Assembly: GCF_900112135.1 (NCBI RefSeq)
Contig: NZ_FOLC01000011.1
Location: forward strand, 62,001 to 126,000
DNA length: 64,000 nt
Reading direction: 5' to 3'
From: Collimonas sp. OK412
Lineage (GTDB): Bacteria; Pseudomonadota; Gammaproteobacteria; Burkholderiales; Burkholderiaceae_D
Positions 1 through 8,103 of the stretch are shown here, in pieces; the first letter of the stretch is position 1; each line of letters starts with the position of its first letter. The notes beneath the pieces are model-generated. The model was not told where the DNA came from. It made no database searches and saw only the letters and a program-made list of their open reading frames with translations. The position numbers and the translations under genes are program-made.

Positions 1-468
1 AGCAGCCGCCGGCAATATCAGAAAGTGCAGCAATACATCCAGCAAGGGCTGGCCGCGGGACTCAAGCTGATTACCGGCGGCACGCCCGCGCAAGACATGG
101 ACAAGGGATATTTTGTAGCGCCTACGATCTTTGCCGACGTGCCCTTCGACAGCCCGCTCTGGCGCGAGGAAATCTTCGGCCCGGTGTTATGCATCCATGC
201 CTTCGACAGCGAGCAGGAAGCGATTGCGATCGCCAATCGAAGCGAGTACGGCCTGGTGGCGACCGTCCTGACTGCGGACACCGAACGCGCCAGCCGCGTG
301 TCGGCGGCGCTGGAAGTAGGCCTGGTCTGGGTCAACAGCCCGCAGGTGATTTTTCCGCAAGCGTCGTGGGGCGGCATGAAGAAAAGCAGCCTGGGCCGCG
401 AACTTGGCCCCTGGGGCTTGCAAGCATTCCAGGAGATCAAGCACGTGGTCGTGGCCGCGCCCGGATAA
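1..468 (+). CDS. NAD(P)-dependent aldehyde dehydrogenase, C-terminal part (5' end outside window)
   Basis: The frame is open from base 1, so the gene begins upstream of the window and only about 155 C-terminal residues are present. The visible part is the end of an ALDH-superfamily enzyme: a glycine-rich GG turn, the EEIFGPVL segment (cofactor and oligomerisation region), the ANRSEYGL stretch, and a terminal segment with GGMKKSSLGRE that corresponds to the usual GGxKxSGxGRE. The catalytic Cys and general-base Glu lie upstream and cannot be seen. The family oxidises aldehydes to acids; the substrate cannot be told from this piece. It converges on the binding-protein gene at 470 with only one base between the stop codons. 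Confidence 0.9.
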   Translation, partial: SSRRQYQKVQQYIQQGLAAGLKLITGGTPAQDMDKGYFVAPTIFADVPFDSPLWREEIFGPVLCIHAFDSEQEAIAIANRSEYGLVATVLTADTERASRVSAALEVGLVWVNSPQVIFPQASWGGMKKSSLGRELGPWGLQAFQEIKHVVVAAPG

Positions 469-469
469 A

Positions 470-1600
470 TCAGTGCAGGAACCTGCCGCTCTTGGCCACC
501 ATGGTCAGGTCGACGAATTCCGAGCCGTTGTGGTTGCTCGGACTGAATGTGACAAAATAACCGCCGGCGTCGTAGTGGTTGACGGTCTCCAGGGCCTTGA
601 CCAGGCTCTCGCGCGACAGGCTGCTGCCGGCGCGCTTGAGGCCTTCCACCAAGACCTTGGCCGCAATGAACCCTTCCATGCTGACGTAATCCCACTCTCG
701 CTTGCCGTCCTGCAGGTAGTACTTGCGGTACTCCTTGACGATGCCGTTGACTTCATCCCAAGGAGCCGGCATCACCTGTGCAATCTGCACGCCGCTGGCA
801 TCCTTGCCCAGCGCATTGACCAGCTGCTGGCTGCCGACAAATGAAATGTTCCAGAACGACGGCGGACTGCCGGCTGCAATCATGGCCTTGATGAAGGCCG
901 CGCTGGAGTTGTAGGCCGACACCATGATCACCGTCTGCGGCTGGCTTTGGCGGATCTTGGCGACGGCTGCGCTGACATCGACGCTGTTGCGCTCTACCGT
1001 GCCCAATCCGGCAACCTCGATGCCGCGCTTCTTCAGCGCCCGCGTCACGCCTTCCAGGCCGGCCTTGCCATAGGCGTCGTTCTGGTAAAACACCGCAATC
1101 TTCTTCAGCGACAGGGTGGTGATCTGCTGCACGATTTTTTCGGTCTCGGCAAAATAGCTGGCGCGGATATTGAAGATGTTCCGGTTGAACGGTTCGCGCA
1201 GCGACTGGGCGCCGGTAAACGGCGCGAAGAACGGCACCTTGGCCTTGGTCAAGGCCGGAATCGAGGCATTTGAAGTCGGCGTGCCGACATAACCGAACAA
1301 GGCCAGTACGTCGTCCTGCTCGATGAACTGCCGGGTATTCGCCGCCGCGCGGTCGGGTTCATAACCATCGTCCAGGGTCTTGAGGACGATTTTCCTGCCG
1401 AACACGCCGCCGCTGGCGTTGACCTGGTCGAAATACGCTTGCGCGCCGTCATGCATGCCTTTGCCCAGCTCCTTCGCCGGACCGGTGAACGCCGCCGACT
1501 GTCCGAGCGTGATGGTAGTGGCGGTGACGCCGCTCTCCGCGCGGCAGAAGGCGCTTGCCAGCAGCAAAGATGACAGGGCAAGTATTTTATGAAGTCGCAT
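470..1600 (-). CDS. Periplasmic branched-chain amino-acid type ABC substrate-binding protein
   Basis: About 376 residues. I start it at 1600 (MRLHKILALSS), because this gives a canonical Sec signal peptide with cleavage expected after CRA; a longer in-frame start at 1627 would put nine polar residues in front. The mature part opens with TTITLGQSAAFTGPAKELG, the hallmark of the Leu/Ile/Val-binding (Peripla_BP_6, type I fold) family, and later has QFIEQDDVLALFGYVGTPT. These proteins capture amino acids, amides or aromatic acids for an ABC importer. No permease or ATPase genes lie beside it, so the partner transporter must be elsewhere. A LacI-operator-like palindrome lies about 65 bp upstream of the start. 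Confidence 0.85.
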   Translation of the reverse strand: MRLHKILALSSLLLASAFCRAESGVTATTITLGQSAAFTGPAKELGKGMHDGAQAYFDQVNASGGVFGRKIVLKTLDDGYEPDRAAANTRQFIEQDDVLALFGYVGTPTSNASIPALTKAKVPFFAPFTGAQSLREPFNRNIFNIRASYFAETEKIVQQITTLSLKKIAVFYQNDAYGKAGLEGVTRALKKRGIEVAGLGTVERNSVDVSAAVAKIRQSQPQTVIMVSAYNSSAAFIKAMIAAGSPPSFWNISFVGSQQLVNALGKDASGVQIAQVMPAPWDEVNGIVKEYRKYYLQDGKREWDYVSMEGFIAAKVLVEGLKRAGSSLSRESLVKALETVNHYDAGGYFVTFSPSNHNGSEFVDLTMVAKSGRFLH

Positions 1601-1662
1601 GCAGAATCCGATCGTTCGTTGAGACAAGTTGATAAATAGTCAAAAAAATTCCACGCAATCGA

Positions 1663-1676
1663 TGTTAGCGCTACCG
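1663..1676. promoter_or_regulatory. Possible LacI-family operator
   Basis: The 14 bases TGTTAGCGCTACCG match 12 of 14 positions of the generic LacI-family palindrome TGTTAGCGCTAACA, with the central GCGC intact. It sits about 65 bp upstream of the binding-protein start. No LacI-type regulator gene is in the window. Function is inferred from the pattern only. Confidence 0.25.
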
Positions 1677-1865
1677 ACAGCCATCGATAGAATTTGTTGC
1701 GGTGCAGAAAATTGCGCCAAGTAAAACGCAAACCGGGCAATGCTGTCAAGCAAGCCACACTATTTTTGCCAACCGGCGAGGGAATAAAGTGGCATCTGAG
1801 CAAGAATGGGGCCAGCACAGCCTCTCCACCCCTGTTTTGTTCGCCAAGCCACGGCCGTGAATGTA

Positions 1866-1884
1866 TATAATGAGAATGATTATT
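1866..1884. promoter_or_regulatory. Fur box upstream of feoA
   Basis: The 19 bases match the Fur consensus GATAATGATAATCATTATC at 15 positions (mismatches at 1, 9, 13 and 19). The site ends 15 bp before the feoA start and contains TATAAT, so Fur-Fe2+ bound here would block the -10 region. Iron-repressed transcription of feoAB fits the known regulation of this operon. Confidence 0.8.
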
Positions 1885-1899
1885 GATCATGGCTTTTGT

Positions 1900-2139
1900 A
1901 TGAGACTTTGTGACTTGACGCCGTTTACCCCCGCAGTGATCGAATATGTAGAAGACGTGCTGGAGCAGGACCCGATCGCCAAGCGCCTGCGCGAGCTGGG
2001 ATTTGTCCATGGCGAAGCCGTGAGCCTGGTGGCGCGCGGCCCGGTCGGCGCCGATCCGCTGATGATCCAGATCGGCTTTACCCGTTTTGCCCTGCGTCGC
2101 GCCGAAGCGCACCGGGTCCACGTCAATCCAGCGTCCTGA
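1900..2139 (+). CDS. feoA: Ferrous iron transport accessory protein FeoA
   Basis: 79 residues when started at MRLCDLTPFTP (1900). An earlier in-frame ATG at 1861 would run through the Fur box and is rejected. FeoA is a small cytoplasmic SH3-like protein that supports the FeoB Fe2+ channel. The typical features are visible: an L-x-D-L opening, the RLRELGF motif of the FeoA fold, then VARGPVGADPLMIQIG and a C-terminal FALRRAEA strand. It is followed after 11 bases by feoB, in the usual feoAB order, under a predicted Fur box. Confidence 0.93.
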   Translation: MRLCDLTPFTPAVIEYVEDVLEQDPIAKRLRELGFVHGEAVSLVARGPVGADPLMIQIGFTRFALRRAEAHRVHVNPAS

Positions 2140-2150
2140 ATCCCGGCCTC

Positions 2151-3989
2151 ATGTCTAGTGCATCCTCCCTCCGCATCGCCCTGGTAGGCAACCCCAATTG
2201 CGGCAAGACCGCCCTGTTCAACCAGCTGACCGGCAGCCGCCAGAAAGTGGCGAACTACGCCGGCGTCACGGTAGAACGCAAGGAAGGCCGTTTCACCGCA
2301 CCGTCCGGGCGCGTGTTCCAGCTGCTCGACCTGCCCGGCGCGTACAGCCTGGAAGCGACCAGCCCGGACGAGATGATCACCCGCAAGGTCTGCCTCGGCC
2401 AGATGCCGGGCGAAGCGCTGCCGGACCTGGTAGTGTGCGTCGCCGACGCCACCAACCTGCGCCTGCACCTGCGCTTTGTGCTGGAAGTCAAACGGCTGGG
2501 CCGGCCCATGGTGCTGGCATTGAACATGATGGACGCCGCCCGCAAGCGCGGCATCACCATCGACCGCGTGGAACTGCAGCGCCGGCTCGGCATCCCCGTG
2601 ATTGAAACCGTGGCGGTGCGCAGCGGCGGCGCGCGCGGCCTGATCCAGCACCTGGACCAGGCCGGCGCACCGGCAGCGGCAACCGGCAGCGTCGGCGACG
2701 ATCTGCACGCCGAGGTGCGCAGCATGCTGGCGGCGGCTGTCGCCATGCCGCGCAATACATCGATGATCGACGACGCCATTGACCGCTGGGTGCTGCATCC
2801 GGTGTTCGGACTGGCGCTGCTGGCGGCCATCATGTTCTTCATTTTCCAGGCGGTCTTTTCCTGGGCGCAGCCGCTGATGGAAGCGATCCAGGCCGGCGTC
2901 GGCGCAGTCGGCGCCTGGGTTGCGGCCGCCATGCCGGAAAGCCTGTTGCGCAGCCTGGTGAGCGACGGCATTTTCGGCGGCCTGGGCACGGTGCTGGTGT
3001 TCCTGCCGCAGATCCTGATCCTGTTTTTCTTTATCCTGGTGCTGGAAGAATCCGGCTACCTGCCGCGCGCCGCTTTCCTGCTCGACCGCATGATGTTCAA
3101 GGCCGGCCTTACCGGCCGCTCCTTCATCCCGCTGCTGTCGAGTTTTGCCTGCGCGATTCCCGGCATCATGGCGACCCGCAGCATCCAGGACCCGCGCGAC
3201 CGCCTGACCACCATCCTGGTGGCGCCGCTGATGACCTGTTCGGCGCGGCTTCCCGTATACACCTTGCTGATCGCCGCTTTCATTCCGAGCCGCAGCGTGT
3301 GGGGCCTGTTCAATTTGCAGGGCGTCGTCCTGTTCGTGCTGTACGTGGCCGGCATCGCCAGTGCGCTGGCGGTATCCTGGATCATCAAGCGTGTGCGCAA
3401 GGATAAAAGCGAGCACGCGCTGTTGATGGAGCTGCCGTCATACCGCCTGCCCGGCGCCCGCAATATCGCCATCGGCCTGTGGGAACGGGCGCTGATTTTC
3501 TTGCGCCGGGTGACCACCATCATCCTGTCGCTCACGGTGCTGCTGTGGTTTTTATCGACCTTCCCCGGCCCGCCGCCAGGTGCAGCCATGCCTGCCATCG
3601 ATTACAGCCTGGCGGGCCGGATCGGCCATCTGCTGGAATACGTGTTTGCCCCGATCGGCTTTAACTGGCAGATATGCATCGCATTGGTGCCGGGCATGGC
3701 GGCGCGCGAAGTTGCGGTATCGGCACTGGGAACCGTGTATGCGATGTCCGGCAGCGAGGACGCCATCGCTTCGCAGCTGGGGCCGATGATCGCCCATCAA
3801 TGGTCGCTGGCGACTGCGCTGGCGTTGCTGGCCTGGTATGTGTTTGCGCCGCAATGCATGTCGACGCTGGCGGTGATGCGGCGCGAAACCAATTCCTGGA
3901 AAATCGTCGGCGTCGCCACCGCCTACCTGTTCGGCCTGGCTTATCTTGCGGCTTTCCTCACCTATCAGATTACGAGGTTCCTGACATGA
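2151..3989 (+). CDS. feoB: Ferrous iron transporter FeoB (GTPase-permease)
   Basis: 612 residues. FeoB moves Fe2+ across the inner membrane; the cytoplasmic N-terminal G domain gates the channel. The G1 loop GNPNCGKT is at residues 13-20, the G3 motif DLPGAYSL follows, and the G4-like motif NMMD comes before the spacer. The membrane part starts near residue 215 and carries two Gate-type repeats, including the CAIPGIMATR segment with a conserved Cys and the later GMAAREVAVSALGTVY segment. The length is that of the shorter betaproteobacterial FeoB. Its TGA overlaps the ATG of the next gene (ATGA), so the three feo genes are translationally coupled. Confidence 0.96.
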   Translation: MSSASSLRIALVGNPNCGKTALFNQLTGSRQKVANYAGVTVERKEGRFTAPSGRVFQLLDLPGAYSLEATSPDEMITRKVCLGQMPGEALPDLVVCVADATNLRLHLRFVLEVKRLGRPMVLALNMMDAARKRGITIDRVELQRRLGIPVIETVAVRSGGARGLIQHLDQAGAPAAATGSVGDDLHAEVRSMLAAAVAMPRNTSMIDDAIDRWVLHPVFGLALLAAIMFFIFQAVFSWAQPLMEAIQAGVGAVGAWVAAAMPESLLRSLVSDGIFGGLGTVLVFLPQILILFFFILVLEESGYLPRAAFLLDRMMFKAGLTGRSFIPLLSSFACAIPGIMATRSIQDPRDRLTTILVAPLMTCSARLPVYTLLIAAFIPSRSVWGLFNLQGVVLFVLYVAGIASALAVSWIIKRVRKDKSEHALLMELPSYRLPGARNIAIGLWERALIFLRRVTTIILSLTVLLWFLSTFPGPPPGAAMPAIDYSLAGRIGHLLEYVFAPIGFNWQICIALVPGMAAREVAVSALGTVYAMSGSEDAIASQLGPMIAHQWSLATALALLAWYVFAPQCMSTLAVMRRETNSWKIVGVATAYLFGLAYLAAFLTYQITRFLT

Positions 3990-4282
3990 CGCCCTTTCTC
4001 GTGCTGCAAGCCATCGTGATCGGCGCCGCCGTGATCGCCAGCCTGGTCTATGCCTGCCGCCGCCTGATGCCGGCCACCAGCCAGCGCTGGCAAGGAGCCC
4101 TGGCGAATTCCCTCAGCAGCGACTCGCGGCCGACGGCATTGCGCGCGATCGGCAAGCGTTTGCAACCGGCGGCTTCAACAGGAGGCTGCGGCAGCGGATG
4201 CGGCTCGTGTTCCACCGGCTGCGGCCCAACCCCGGCAGCCGACGAACAGCCGCTGCAATTCCGCGAGCGCTCGCGCGAATAA
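3986..4282 (+). CDS. Small Cys-rich membrane protein of the feo operon
   Basis: 98 residues. The start overlaps the feoB stop by four bases. Residues 3-24 form one hydrophobic segment; after a polar stretch comes a Gly/Cys cluster with cysteines at 68, 72, 75 and 79 (GGCGSGCGSCSTGC), then an acidic and basic tail. It resembles the small Cys-rich proteins often encoded after feoB in betaproteobacteria (DUF6587 / FeoB-associated type) and is not a winged-helix FeoC. The four cysteines could bind iron or an Fe-S cluster next to the channel exit, which is inference. The frame is also open upstream inside feoB, but that part is a shadow. Confidence 0.8.
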   Translation: MTPFLVLQAIVIGAAVIASLVYACRRLMPATSQRWQGALANSLSSDSRPTALRAIGKRLQPAASTGGCGSGCGSCSTGCGPTPAADEQPLQFRERSRE

Positions 4283-4316
4283 TCGATCCGAAAGCACAAG
4301 TACCCCGCAAGCAGTC

Positions 4317-4401
4317 AATTAGGGTCAGAGTCAAATTGTTTGCGTTTATTAGGGTCAGAGTCAAATTGTTGACCGGTCAACAATTTGACTCTGACCCTAA
4401 T
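4317..4401. repeat. REP-like palindrome: 54-bp perfect inverted repeat plus an extra direct copy
   Basis: The unit AGGGTCAGAGTCAAATTGTT occurs directly at 4321-4340 and 4351-4370, and inverted at 4379-4398. The last two form a perfect 54-bp palindrome at 4348-4401 centred on GACCGGTC. Its right edge is the first base of the complement of the TAA stop of the minus-strand regulator. Units with GGGTCAGAGTC recur between genes in many proteobacteria and are often linked to REP-associated (Y1, RAYT) transposases; that link is from memory. It could also act as a terminator between the two convergent operons. Confidence 0.85.
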
Positions 4402-5360
4402 TACTCGTCCTGCAGCGCGTAGCGGGCGCAGTATTCGTCGGTGATCAGGCCGGACCACCAGCCGCCGCGCAGCACGGCGCGGATCGCTTCTGCTTTCTTG
4501 ACGCCGCCTGCCATGCCGATCACCGGGCGCGCCGGCGGCGACGTCAGCGGCAAGCTGGTGACGCGGTCTTCAAGCGGCGATGCGATCAGGCGGCCGTCGC
4601 CGGCGATGGCGTGGCCGATCATTTCTCCCACTGCGCCGTATCCCTGCAATTGCGCCACTTCTTCGGCGGTGATGAAACCGTCTTCGTGCATCGGACAGCC
4701 TGGGGCAATGGTGCCGACGCCGATGAAAGTGACGTCGGCATGCTGCGCCAGGTCGGCCACGATGCGATACACGCGGTGGCTGCACCACTGGCGCATGTCG
4801 TCGGCGCTGTCAGCCACCAGCGGCGCCGGCAGGAAAAAGAAACGAGCCTGGATCTTGTCGGCGGCGGTAAGCGCCACGTCATAGCGATTCGATGAGCCGT
4901 CGGCGGCAATCGCTCCCACCATCGACACGATCCGATGCTGCGGCCGTTCCATTTCAGTGACAGCTTCCAGCACCGCCTTCAAGGTCCGCCCGGAACCGAC
5001 GTTGACCACCAGCGGCGTCTCTTGCTGCAGATAGCGCTCCATCACCTCGGCGCCGACCACGGCCAGCATCTGCTGCACGCCGGCGTCGTCGACCACGTTG
5101 CCGCCCGCGCCCGTGCTCGGCACCACATGGCATTGCTCCAGGCCGTAGCGCTGCTGCAATGCCGCGGCCAGCTCCAGGCAAGTCGATACCGGATGCTCCA
5201 CCCTGACCTTGACCAGCCCCGACTCACGCGCATAAGCCACCAGCCGCTGCGCCATCTGGCGCGAGATTCCCAGGTGGTCGGCGATTTCGTTCTGGGTATT
5301 GCCGGCCACGTAATACATCCACGCCGCGCGCGCGGCGAGATCCAGCTTTTCATTTGCCAT
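4401..5360 (-). CDS. SorC/DeoR-family sugar-responsive transcriptional regulator
   Basis: 319 residues. I chose MANEKLDL (5360) because AAGGAA lies about seven bases upstream; an upstream in-frame start at 5414 lacks support. The N-terminus has a helix-turn-helix with the SorC pattern (GNTQNEIADHLGISRQMAQR, about residues 20-39). The rest is a sugar-binding domain of the NagB/DeoR-like fold with VNVGSGRTL and FIGVGTIAPG phosphate- or sugar-loop segments. SorC proteins regulate polyol and sugar operons and respond to phosphorylated sugars. It is divergent from the polyol transport operon at 5693 and is the likely regulator. The stop codon abuts the palindromic repeat. Confidence 0.88.
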   Translation of the reverse strand: MANEKLDLAARAAWMYYVAGNTQNEIADHLGISRQMAQRLVAYARESGLVKVRVEHPVSTCLELAAALQQRYGLEQCHVVPSTGAGGNVVDDAGVQQMLAVVGAEVMERYLQQETPLVVNVGSGRTLKAVLEAVTEMERPQHRIVSMVGAIAADGSSNRYDVALTAADKIQARFFFLPAPLVADSADDMRQWCSHRVYRIVADLAQHADVTFIGVGTIAPGCPMHEDGFITAEEVAQLQGYGAVGEMIGHAIAGDGRLIASPLEDRVTSLPLTSPPARPVIGMAGGVKKAEAIRAVLRGGWWSGLITDEYCARYALQDE

Positions 5361-5493
5361 CTGATTTCCTTTTTTGGGCACGGTGCGCCCGGCATGCGTC
5401 TCCACGACATGCATCGCCTGGGCCGCTACTGCCTTGTTTTTGGCATTCGACCCAGGAATTGTCCCAGATAGTGCAGCGCAGCAGAACTAAATC

Positions 5494-5550
5494 TTGACAC
5501 GCTTTGAATCATGCATGATTATTTGCTCAACGAAAAGTCTTTTGCTCAAC
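5494..5550 (+). promoter_or_regulatory. Promoter and candidate operators of the polyol operon
   Basis: TTGACA at 5494-5499 is a perfect -35. With a 17-bp spacer, GATTAT at 5517-5522 is a fair -10. A perfect 14-bp palindrome AATCATGCATGATT (5507-5520) covers the spacer and part of the -10. TTTGCTCAAC occurs twice, at 5522-5531 and 5541-5550, just downstream. The 332-bp gap 5361-5692 otherwise holds nothing recognisable. The palindrome or the direct repeats are candidate binding sites for the divergent SorC-type regulator. Confidence 0.55.
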
Positions 5551-5692
5551 ATTTAAAACAGCAAGGCATGATGCAAAAGACAACGTTAAAGAATTTTCCA
5601 GGCGACCACTATCAACGCCGCCTGAGAAAGTGATAACGCGAAGCCGCGCAAGTCGGCATGGCGTATTGATCATTCCTACAATGGAGACAAAC

Positions 5693-7033
5693 ATGAAACG
5701 TCGCAGCATCCGCGCAAGCTCGTTTTCAGCCGCCCTGGCCCCACTCAGCCTGCTGGCTATGTTCTGCAACAGCGCCTGGGCCGCGCCAACCACCGTGAAC
5801 ATCGCAACGATCAACAATCCTGACATGATCGAATTGCAAAAACTTTCCTCGAATTTCGAAACCGCCAATCCTGACATCAAGCTGCGCTGGGTAGTGCTGG
5901 AAGAAAACGTCCTGCGGCAGCGGGTCACCACCGACATCGCCACCGGCAGCGGCCAGTTCGACCTGATGACCATCGGCGCCTATGAGGCGCCGATCTGGGC
6001 CAAGAAAGGCTGGCTGGCGCCGATGGAAGGCTTGCCTGCCAGCTACGACGAAGGCGACCTGATCAAGACCGTGCGCGAAGGCTTGACCGAAGGCGGCAAA
6101 CTGTACGCGCTGCCGTTCTATGCCGAAAGCTCGATGACGTATTACCGCAAGGACCTGTTTGCGGAAAAGGGCTTGAAAATGCCCGAGCACCCGACCTTCC
6201 AGGACATCGCCGGCTTCGCTGAAAAACTGACCGACAAGCAGAACGGCATCGCCGGCATCTGCCTGCGCGGCCGTGCAGGCTGGGGCGAGAACATGGCGCT
6301 GGTCGGCACTATGGTGAATACCTTCGGCGCCCGCTGGTTCGATGAAAAATGGCAGCCGCAGCTCAACTCGCCAGAATGGAAAAACGCCGTCACCACCTAT
6401 GTCGACCTGCTGCGCAAGTACGGCCCGGCAGGCGCCACCTCCAACGGCTTCAACGAAAACCTGGTGCTGTTCTCCAGCGGCAAATGCGGCATGTGGATCG
6501 ACGCCACGGTGGCCGCCGGCATGATCTACAGCAGCAAGGAATCGAAAGTGGTCGGCAAGGTAGCGTTTGCGCCGGCGCCGGTGGCGGTCACGCCTAAGGG
6601 CGCGCATTGGCTGTGGATCTGGTCGCTGGCGATTCCGAAATCGTCGAAATCGCAGGACGCCGCCAAGAAATTCGCGGCCTGGGCGACTTCCAAGGAATAT
6701 GTGCAGCTGGTCGCCAAGGAAAAGGGCTGGGGCCTGGTCCCTCCAGGCACCCGCATGTCGACCTACGCTTCGCCTGAATACAAAAAGGCGGCGCCTTATT
6801 CCGACTTCGTGCTGAATGCGATCCAGTCGGCCGACACCAAGGATGCCACCTTGCAGAAAGTGCCTTACACCGGCATCCAGTTCGTCACCATTCCCGAGTT
6901 CCAGTCGCTGGGAACGGTAGTCGGCCAGGCGATTGCCGGCGCGCTGGCGGGCAAATCGACCGTCGAAGCTGCGTTGCAGACATCGCAGGCGCAGGCGGAC
7001 CGGGTGATGCGTCAAGGGCGGTATATAAAATGA
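5693..7033 (+). CDS. Polyol ABC transporter, periplasmic binding protein (SmoE/MtlE type)
   Basis: 446 residues. The start at 5693 has GGAG a few bases upstream and gives a signal peptide with a basic MKRRSIR head and cleavage expected after AWA. The mature protein is an extracellular solute-binding family 1 protein: ATGSGQFDLMTIGAYEAPIWAKKGWL matches sorbitol/mannitol binding proteins in meaning and order (shown here in parts: GSGQFDLMTIG, then KKGWLAPM). It captures the polyol and delivers it to the two permeases encoded next. It is the first gene of the operon and is followed by a hairpin (7076-7100) before the permeases, consistent with higher expression of the binding protein. Confidence 0.9.
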   Translation: MKRRSIRASSFSAALAPLSLLAMFCNSAWAAPTTVNIATINNPDMIELQKLSSNFETANPDIKLRWVVLEENVLRQRVTTDIATGSGQFDLMTIGAYEAPIWAKKGWLAPMEGLPASYDEGDLIKTVREGLTEGGKLYALPFYAESSMTYYRKDLFAEKGLKMPEHPTFQDIAGFAEKLTDKQNGIAGICLRGRAGWGENMALVGTMVNTFGARWFDEKWQPQLNSPEWKNAVTTYVDLLRKYGPAGATSNGFNENLVLFSSGKCGMWIDATVAAGMIYSSKESKVVGKVAFAPAPVAVTPKGAHWLWIWSLAIPKSSKSQDAAKKFAAWATSKEYVQLVAKEKGWGLVPPGTRMSTYASPEYKKAAPYSDFVLNAIQSADTKDATLQKVPYTGIQFVTIPEFQSLGTVVGQAIAGALAGKSTVEAALQTSQAQADRVMRQGRYIK

Positions 7034-7075
7034 CAGCGCAAGTAATAACACGCAGTCAATAAAAACAGCAGGCCC

Positions 7076-7100
7076 GCAGGCGGATGCTATGCCCGCCTGC
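7076..7100. other. Intra-operon hairpin after the binding-protein gene
   Basis: GCAGGCGG at 7076-7083 is complementary to CCGCCTGC at 7093-7100, with a 9-base loop and no T-run. It lies in the 140-bp gap between the binding protein and the first permease. Such hairpins often protect the upstream mRNA segment or partly terminate, which keeps binding protein in excess over permease. That role is inferred. Confidence 0.5.
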
Positions 7101-7173
7101 CCTCCCTTGCCGCTGCCGGACCATGCCCTTGCAAGGTCCATCATCCGCAGCGCAAAAACGTAAGAGGTAAATC

Positions 7174-8103
7174 ATGTCGATTCCTTCCGCCCAGGTCGCC
7201 AGCGCGGCCCTGCCGGTACGGCCAAACACCAGCAAATTCAAGCCGGTACGGCTGCTGCAAACGCCCTCGGTGTTCCTGCTGCTGCTGTGGATGATCGTGC
7301 CGCTGGCGATGACGCTGTACTTCTCGGTCATCCGCTACAACCTGATGATGCCGGACGTCACCGGTTTTGTCGGGCTGGACAACTATGCCTTCCTGTTCAA
7401 CGATCCGGCATTCTGGCCGTCGATCCTCAATACGCTGCTGCTGATCGGCTCGGTGCTGGTCATCAGCGTGGTCGCCGGCACGCTGCTGGCGGTGCTGTTC
7501 GACCAGCCGTTCTTCGGCCGCGGCATCGCTCGCCTGCTGGTGATCGGCCCGTTCTTCGTGATGCCTACCGTGGCCGCCCTGATCTGGAAAAACATGATCC
7601 TGCATCCGGTCTACGGCCTGCTGGCCTGGGCCATGCGCCTGGCCGGCCTGGAGCCGATCGACTGGCTGGCCGAATATCCGATGCTGTCGGTGATCATGAT
7701 CGTCGCCTGGCAATGGATCCCGTTCGCCTTCCTGATCCTGCTGACGGCGTTGCAGTCGCTCGACCTGGAACAGAAAGAAGCCGCGCAGCTGGACGGCGCC
7801 GGACCGATCCGGGTGTTCTGGTATGTCGTGCTGCCCCATCTCAAGCGCGCGATCACGGTAGTGATCATGATCGAAACCATTTTCCTGCTGTCGATTTTCG
7901 CCGAAATCTTCACCACGACCGCCGGCGGTCCGGGCACGGCGACCACCAACCTGGCTTACCTGGTGTATTCGATCGGCCTGCAGCAGTTCGATATCGGCAT
8001 CGCCTCGGCCGGCGGCATCATCGCCGTGGTCCTGGCCAATATTGTGTCGTTCTTCCTGGTGCGGATGATGGCCAAGAACCTGAAAGGAGCGAACGAAAAA
8101 TGA
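7174..8103 (+). CDS. Polyol ABC transporter, permease 1 (SmoF/MtlF type)
   Basis: 309 residues with an AAGAGG ribosome site upstream. After a 25-residue cytoplasmic head come six membrane segments. The BPD_transp_1 signature is present as EAAQLDGAGPIRVFWYVVLP, the EAA loop that docks onto the ATPase. Homologues are the sorbitol/mannitol permeases of Rhizobiales and Pseudomonas. The stop overlaps the start of permease 2 (ATGA), showing translational coupling. Confidence 0.93.
   Translation: MSIPSAQVASAALPVRPNTSKFKPVRLLQTPSVFLLLLWMIVPLAMTLYFSVIRYNLMMPDVTGFVGLDNYAFLFNDPAFWPSILNTLLLIGSVLVISVVAGTLLAVLFDQPFFGRGIARLLVIGPFFVMPTVAALIWKNMILHPVYGLLAWAMRLAGLEPIDWLAEYPMLSVIMIVAWQWIPFAFLILLTALQSLDLEQKEAAQLDGAGPIRVFWYVVLPHLKRAITVVIMIETIFLLSIFAEIFTTTAGGPGTATTNLAYLVYSIGLQQFDIGIASAGGIIAVVLANIVSFFLVRMMAKNLKGANEK

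Noticed and set aside
1887-3416. 509-codon minus-strand frame
   Set aside because: Antisense to feoA/feoB; the feo genes carry G motifs and a Fur box.
4348-4401. Palindrome as an ordinary rho-independent terminator
   Set aside because: No G/C-rich stem followed by a T-run; the arms are long, and an extra direct copy of the arm points to a repeat element instead.
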